Assembly (NCBI RefSeq): GCF_004770905.1
Contig: NZ_RQHT01000014.1
Coordinates: 682,001 to 746,000 of the forward strand
Direction of reading: 5' to 3'
Source of the DNA: Leptospira bandrabouensis
GTDB lineage: Bacteria; Spirochaetota; Leptospiria; Leptospirales; Leptospiraceae
Length of the DNA stretch: 64,000 nucleotides
The position numbers were made by a program, and so were the translations under genes. Of the stretch, positions 61,038-64,000 are shown in pieces. Under the pieces are notes generated by a model that did no database searches, had not been told where the DNA came from, and worked only from the letters and a program-made list of their open reading frames with translations. Each line of letters starts with the position of its first letter. Position 1 is the stretch's first letter.

Positions 61038-61730
61038 ATGCGGATTTTTTCCCAAGTTTTTGTGCCCATGATTGTTTTCTCTTTGGCAATGGGACCTCTT
61101 TTTGGACAAACCAAAGAAGGTTTTTACGACACAAATAATTACGACCTAAGAAATCTTCCCAAGTCAGATCCAGAATCCAATATATTACCGGATGTAACCA
61201 TCCCTCCCAAATTTGAAACCCCAGCACTCGCCACTCCGAAAAATGTAAGAACCCAGTACACTGGAATTGATTCGATTCCTGGAGCAGGAGCTCTTCTCAA
61301 TTCAAGAACTACATCGAACTCCAGCCAAAATGCTGCCAATCCCTACAATTTAACTGGTTCACAAAATTTGCCAATCAACCCACTCACCGGGGAAATCAAT
61401 GAACAAGCGCTTCAAAACCAATTACAAAAAAGTAGAATTAAACAAGAGTTAAAGAAAAAACAAAAAGAAGAGTTTGATGAAGATGCAGTCTACGAAGAAA
61501 CAAAATTCCGAAGGGCCTATATCATTTTCTTTTTGACCTTACCTTTTGCTCTCATTGCTTCAGCTGGTGGCGTGGCATTACTTCCTGTGGCATTACAAAA
61601 GTCAGCAATAGCAAGTGGGATTATGATCACAGGAACCACTGGTCTTTCTGGAACCAATGTTTATCTAGACAGACAACGATTAGAAGAACACCGAGAAAAG
61701 AAAAAACAAGTGGCTGAAGTTTTCCCTTGA
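61038..61730 (+). CDS. Envelope protein in the K+ uptake operon
   Basis: 230 residues. Signal peptide (about 1-24, ending LFGQ), a proline/asparagine-rich flexible stretch (about 25-130), a charged coiled-coil (QKSRIKQELKKKQKEEF), one or two membrane helices (about 155-205) and a basic tail. No family is recognised. The stop overlaps the TTG start of the TrkH-like gene (four bases), and the gene starts 30 bases after the deaminase-like gene. It may be a partner of the potassium transporter. Confidence 0.72.
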   Translation: MRIFSQVFVPMIVFSLAMGPLFGQTKEGFYDTNNYDLRNLPKSDPESNILPDVTIPPKFETPALATPKNVRTQYTGIDSIPGAGALLNSRTTSNSSQNAANPYNLTGSQNLPINPLTGEINEQALQNQLQKSRIKQELKKKQKEEFDEDAVYEETKFRRAYIIFFLTLPFALIASAGGVALLPVALQKSAIASGIMITGTTGLSGTNVYLDRQRLEEHREKKKQVAEVFP

Positions 61731-63544
61731 AACTCAAACGAATCATCGTTTTTCTATCACGATTTTTTCTTTATTTACAAGTCCAAAGATACGAAATTCG
61801 AAAATTCTATGTAGAACACTTCCGTTGGCTGGGAAGAACGTTTTATATATTCTTTGGTTTTTTGTCCGTTACCATTTTAATTTTAGATTTTGGATTTTAT
61901 TATCCGGAAAGTTGGAAAGAATATGTAACTCTTTCAATTCGAACTCTCGTAAGTTTTTTTATTTTCTATGAATCTGTTCATTTAATTTTTACAAACAAAC
62001 GTTGGAAAGAATATGTATCCATTCACAAAATAGAACTCATCATCTTGCTGATGTTAGGGTTAGAGTTCATTTATGAAAAAAATATAGTTTCGATTTTGAA
62101 GTCCTATCATATTTCAGGCGATGATACCACGCTGATCTTTTTATCAGCCAACCAAGTTTTGTTTTTGTTTTCTAACTTAGCCCATTTTTATCGACTTTCT
62201 AGAAATCATGATTCCAAAAAACTAAACCCTTCCATTGTATTTGTTTCTTCTTTTGCATTTATCATTTTACTGGGCGTTTGTTTTTTACATTTTCCAAAAT
62301 CAACCAATGGAACTGTTCCTTCCATTGATCTAGTATTCACAACCATTAGCGCCACTTGTGTGACTGGACTTTCCACAGTCGATATCAGTTCCAGTTTCAC
62401 ATTGACCGGACAATTGATCGTTTTACTTCTCATCCAGGTGGGTGGGCTCGGGCTTATGACGCTTACCAGTTTTTTTTCCATCTTCCTTGCTGGAAAAGTA
62501 TCAGTAAGTGATACGATGATGATCAAAGACCTTCTATCTGAAGAAACCATGGGTCGGGCCAAAGAAATTTTAAAACAGATTACAATCCAAACTCTTGTCA
62601 TTGAATCCATTGGAGCGTTCTTATTATTTTATAGTTTCCCAGAAAACTTTCCGATCGCTCTCTCTGAAAAAATTTATTACTCTATCTTCCATTCTATATC
62701 TGCATTTTGTAATGCTGGTTTTAGTTTGTTGCCGAATGGACTCGCAACCGAAGGCTTCCAAAGATCAGAAGGTTTTTTATCGGTGATTATGTTTCTGATA
62801 GTTCTTGGCGGGCTTGGGTTTCCTGTTTTATTCCAAATTCGCACAAGGTTTGCCAATCCTTTTGATTTTAAGTTTCGATGGTCTGTGACCTCTAAATTGG
62901 TATTTTGGACGACCGGCTGTCTTCTGTTATTCGGTTGGGTTTCTTATTATTTTTTAGAACAGAATTCTAGTTTAAAAGGATTAACCACATCCGAACAGAT
63001 CTTTCATTCTTTGTTTTATTCGGTCACCACAAGAACCGCTGGGTTTAATACTTTGGACCTAAGCCAGATGGGATTTCCCATCACCTTCATATCTTTCTTT
63101 TTAATGTGGGTGGGAGCCTCTCCTGTTTCCACCGGAGGTGGAATCAAAACCACAACCTTTGCCATCTCCTTATTAAACATAACCAATGAAATTCGTGGAA
63201 AAGAAAGGATGGAAATAAACCACCGAACAATTGCTAACTCATCCATTGCAAGAGCCAGTGCCACAATTGTGCTTTCTTTATTTGTAATTTTCCTTGCCAT
63301 CTTCAGTTTGTTACTCACTGAAAATGCCAATTTTATCGATTTGTGTTATGAAGTGGTTTCTGCATTTGGGACAGTCGGTCTCACTCGTGGTCTCACTCCT
63401 CATTTGAGTGATTCTGGTAAAATCATCATTTGTACCGTAATGTTTGTGGGTAGAGTTGGAATTTTAACGCTACTTGTAGCACTCTCTAAAAAAGTAGATC
63501 GTATCTCTTATGAATATCCGAAAGAATATGTGGTTGTAGGTTGA
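61727..63544 (+). CDS. TrkH/KtrB-type potassium transporter
   Basis: 605 residues from a TTG. The first 150 residues hold additional membrane helices beyond the usual TrkH. The core has four pore loops with glycine filters: CVTGLS, NAGFS, TAGFN and TVGLT. It takes up K+ (or Na+ and K+) across the inner membrane, gated by the RCK protein encoded next (seven-base gap). The length exceeds KtrB (about 450) and TrkH (about 480) because of the N-terminal extension. Confidence 0.92.
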   Translation: MKLKRIIVFLSRFFLYLQVQRYEIRKFYVEHFRWLGRTFYIFFGFLSVTILILDFGFYYPESWKEYVTLSIRTLVSFFIFYESVHLIFTNKRWKEYVSIHKIELIILLMLGLEFIYEKNIVSILKSYHISGDDTTLIFLSANQVLFLFSNLAHFYRLSRNHDSKKLNPSIVFVSSFAFIILLGVCFLHFPKSTNGTVPSIDLVFTTISATCVTGLSTVDISSSFTLTGQLIVLLLIQVGGLGLMTLTSFFSIFLAGKVSVSDTMMIKDLLSEETMGRAKEILKQITIQTLVIESIGAFLLFYSFPENFPIALSEKIYYSIFHSISAFCNAGFSLLPNGLATEGFQRSEGFLSVIMFLIVLGGLGFPVLFQIRTRFANPFDFKFRWSVTSKLVFWTTGCLLLFGWVSYYFLEQNSSLKGLTTSEQIFHSLFYSVTTRTAGFNTLDLSQMGFPITFISFFLMWVGASPVSTGGGIKTTTFAISLLNITNEIRGKERMEINHRTIANSSIARASATIVLSLFVIFLAIFSLLLTENANFIDLCYEVVSAFGTVGLTRGLTPHLSDSGKIIICTVMFVGRVGILTLLVALSKKVDRISYEYPKEYVVVG

Positions 63545-63551
63545 ACTTCGT

Positions 63552-64000
63552 ATGCAAAGAAAAAAAATAGCAGTCATCGGAATTGGAAGTTTTGGAAAGT
63601 TGTTTGTTCGTTATCTTTTTGATGATGGACATGAAGTAATCGCGATCGACAAAGACCCAATCATCATCGATTCCATAAAAGATTATGTTACCATTGCCGT
63701 AACCTTAGATGCCACCGACGAACATGCATTACGATCCCAAGGAATATCTGAAGTGGATTATGCAGTCATTGCCCTTGCCGATGATTTTGAAACCTCTATC
63801 ATTTGTGCCGAAAGTTTAAAAAAATGTGGTGTTAAAAATATTTACGCTCGTTACCAAACGGAATTGCAAATGAAGGTTTTGGCACTTCTTGGAATCAAAG
63901 ATTTGTTTAATCCTGAAGAAAAAGCAGCAAGGAGTATGGCCGAAACCTTATCCTTTTCTGGAATGCGTTCTAGTTTTTTACTCTCCGATGAATACAGTGT
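63552..64000 (+). CDS. TrkA/KtrA-type potassium channel regulator, N-terminal part
   Basis: The gene runs off the right edge; 149 codons are visible. MQRKKIAVIGIGSFGKLFVRYL gives the GxGxxG nucleotide loop (IGIGSFG), then IAIDKD with the acidic residue for adenine ribose, and VDYAVIALADDFETSI. This RCK domain binds ATP/ADP or NADH and gates the adjacent TrkH-like channel. Whether it is the short KtrA (about 220 residues) or double TrkA type is not visible. It starts seven bases after the transporter gene. Confidence 0.93.
   Translation, partial: MQRKKIAVIGIGSFGKLFVRYLFDDGHEVIAIDKDPIIIDSIKDYVTIAVTLDATDEHALRSQGISEVDYAVIALADDFETSIICAESLKKCGVKNIYARYQTELQMKVLALLGIKDLFNPEEKAARSMAETLSFSGMRSSFLLSDEYS

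Noticed and set aside
1..64000. CRISPR arrays, transposases, prophage genes, rRNA or tRNA
   Set aside because: I saw no regularly spaced direct repeats, no transposase or integrase motifs, and no tRNA-like cloverleaf or rRNA sequence.

Overview
The window is most likely chromosomal DNA of a Leptospira, probably one of the saprophytic species. The DNA is AT-rich. It carries a spirochaete-type flagellar motor cluster (flbD-motA-motB-fliL), a spirochaete-type radical SAM/SPASM protein, many short lipoproteins with loose spirochaete-style lipoboxes, and two SBBP-repeat lipoproteins. The genus call is inference from gene families. I see no rRNA, tRNA, CRISPR array, transposase or phage genes.

Left part (1-9.7 kb). 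The end of an M23 peptidase gene and ligA are followed by about 6 kb of accessory sequence. This stretch lies between two direct copies of a roughly 190-bp palindromic repeat (2356-2545 and 7699-7886). It holds short minus-strand genes separated by a second repeat family, one pseudogene that can be reconstructed across a stop and a frameshift, an ArsR-SRPBCC-GFA cluster with an apparently leaderless first gene, and a divergent SDR/TetR pair with a perfect palindrome between them. A small lipoprotein, a DUF1801 protein and a YceI-like protein follow.

Transport and motility (9.8-25.9 kb). A type I-secretion-like trio (ABC protein, HlyD-like adaptor, TolC-like channel) has an ABC protein whose nucleotide-binding motifs have all decayed. 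It is followed by a CPA2 cation/proton antiporter and a DUF1003 protein. A minus-strand operon then runs MCE protein - glycosyltransferase - flbD - motA - motB - fliL - kdsB, mixing envelope and flagellar motor genes. Opposite to it is an operon of a quinone-reductase-like protein and three small envelope proteins, convergent with a fatty acid desaturase.

Metabolism and glycan-type genes (26-44 kb). lysC is followed by a tightly overlapping four-gene run: SurA-like chaperone, spiro-SPASM radical SAM protein, SpsF-PseG-like fusion and TPR protein. On the minus strand are pntAB-pntB with a response regulator but no adjacent alpha-1 subunit, two tandem SBBP propeller lipoproteins, and purF-queD-queC. 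RNase D and a Nudix hydrolase follow on the plus strand.

Signalling and envelope (44-64 kb). Genes for a VWA protein, a small TPR protein, a protein with two cyclic-nucleotide-type domains and a STAS protein are in a row. Then come gmd, an OprO/P-type porin with a lipoprotein, a DUF1501/DUF1549-DUF1553 pair, a zinc-ribbon / helical / SPFH-SHOCT trio resembling Bacillus YdjG-YdjI, a cyclic-nucleotide-domain patatin phospholipase, a MATE exporter, an adenosine-deaminase-like enzyme and a TrkH/TrkA potassium uptake pair that runs off the right edge.
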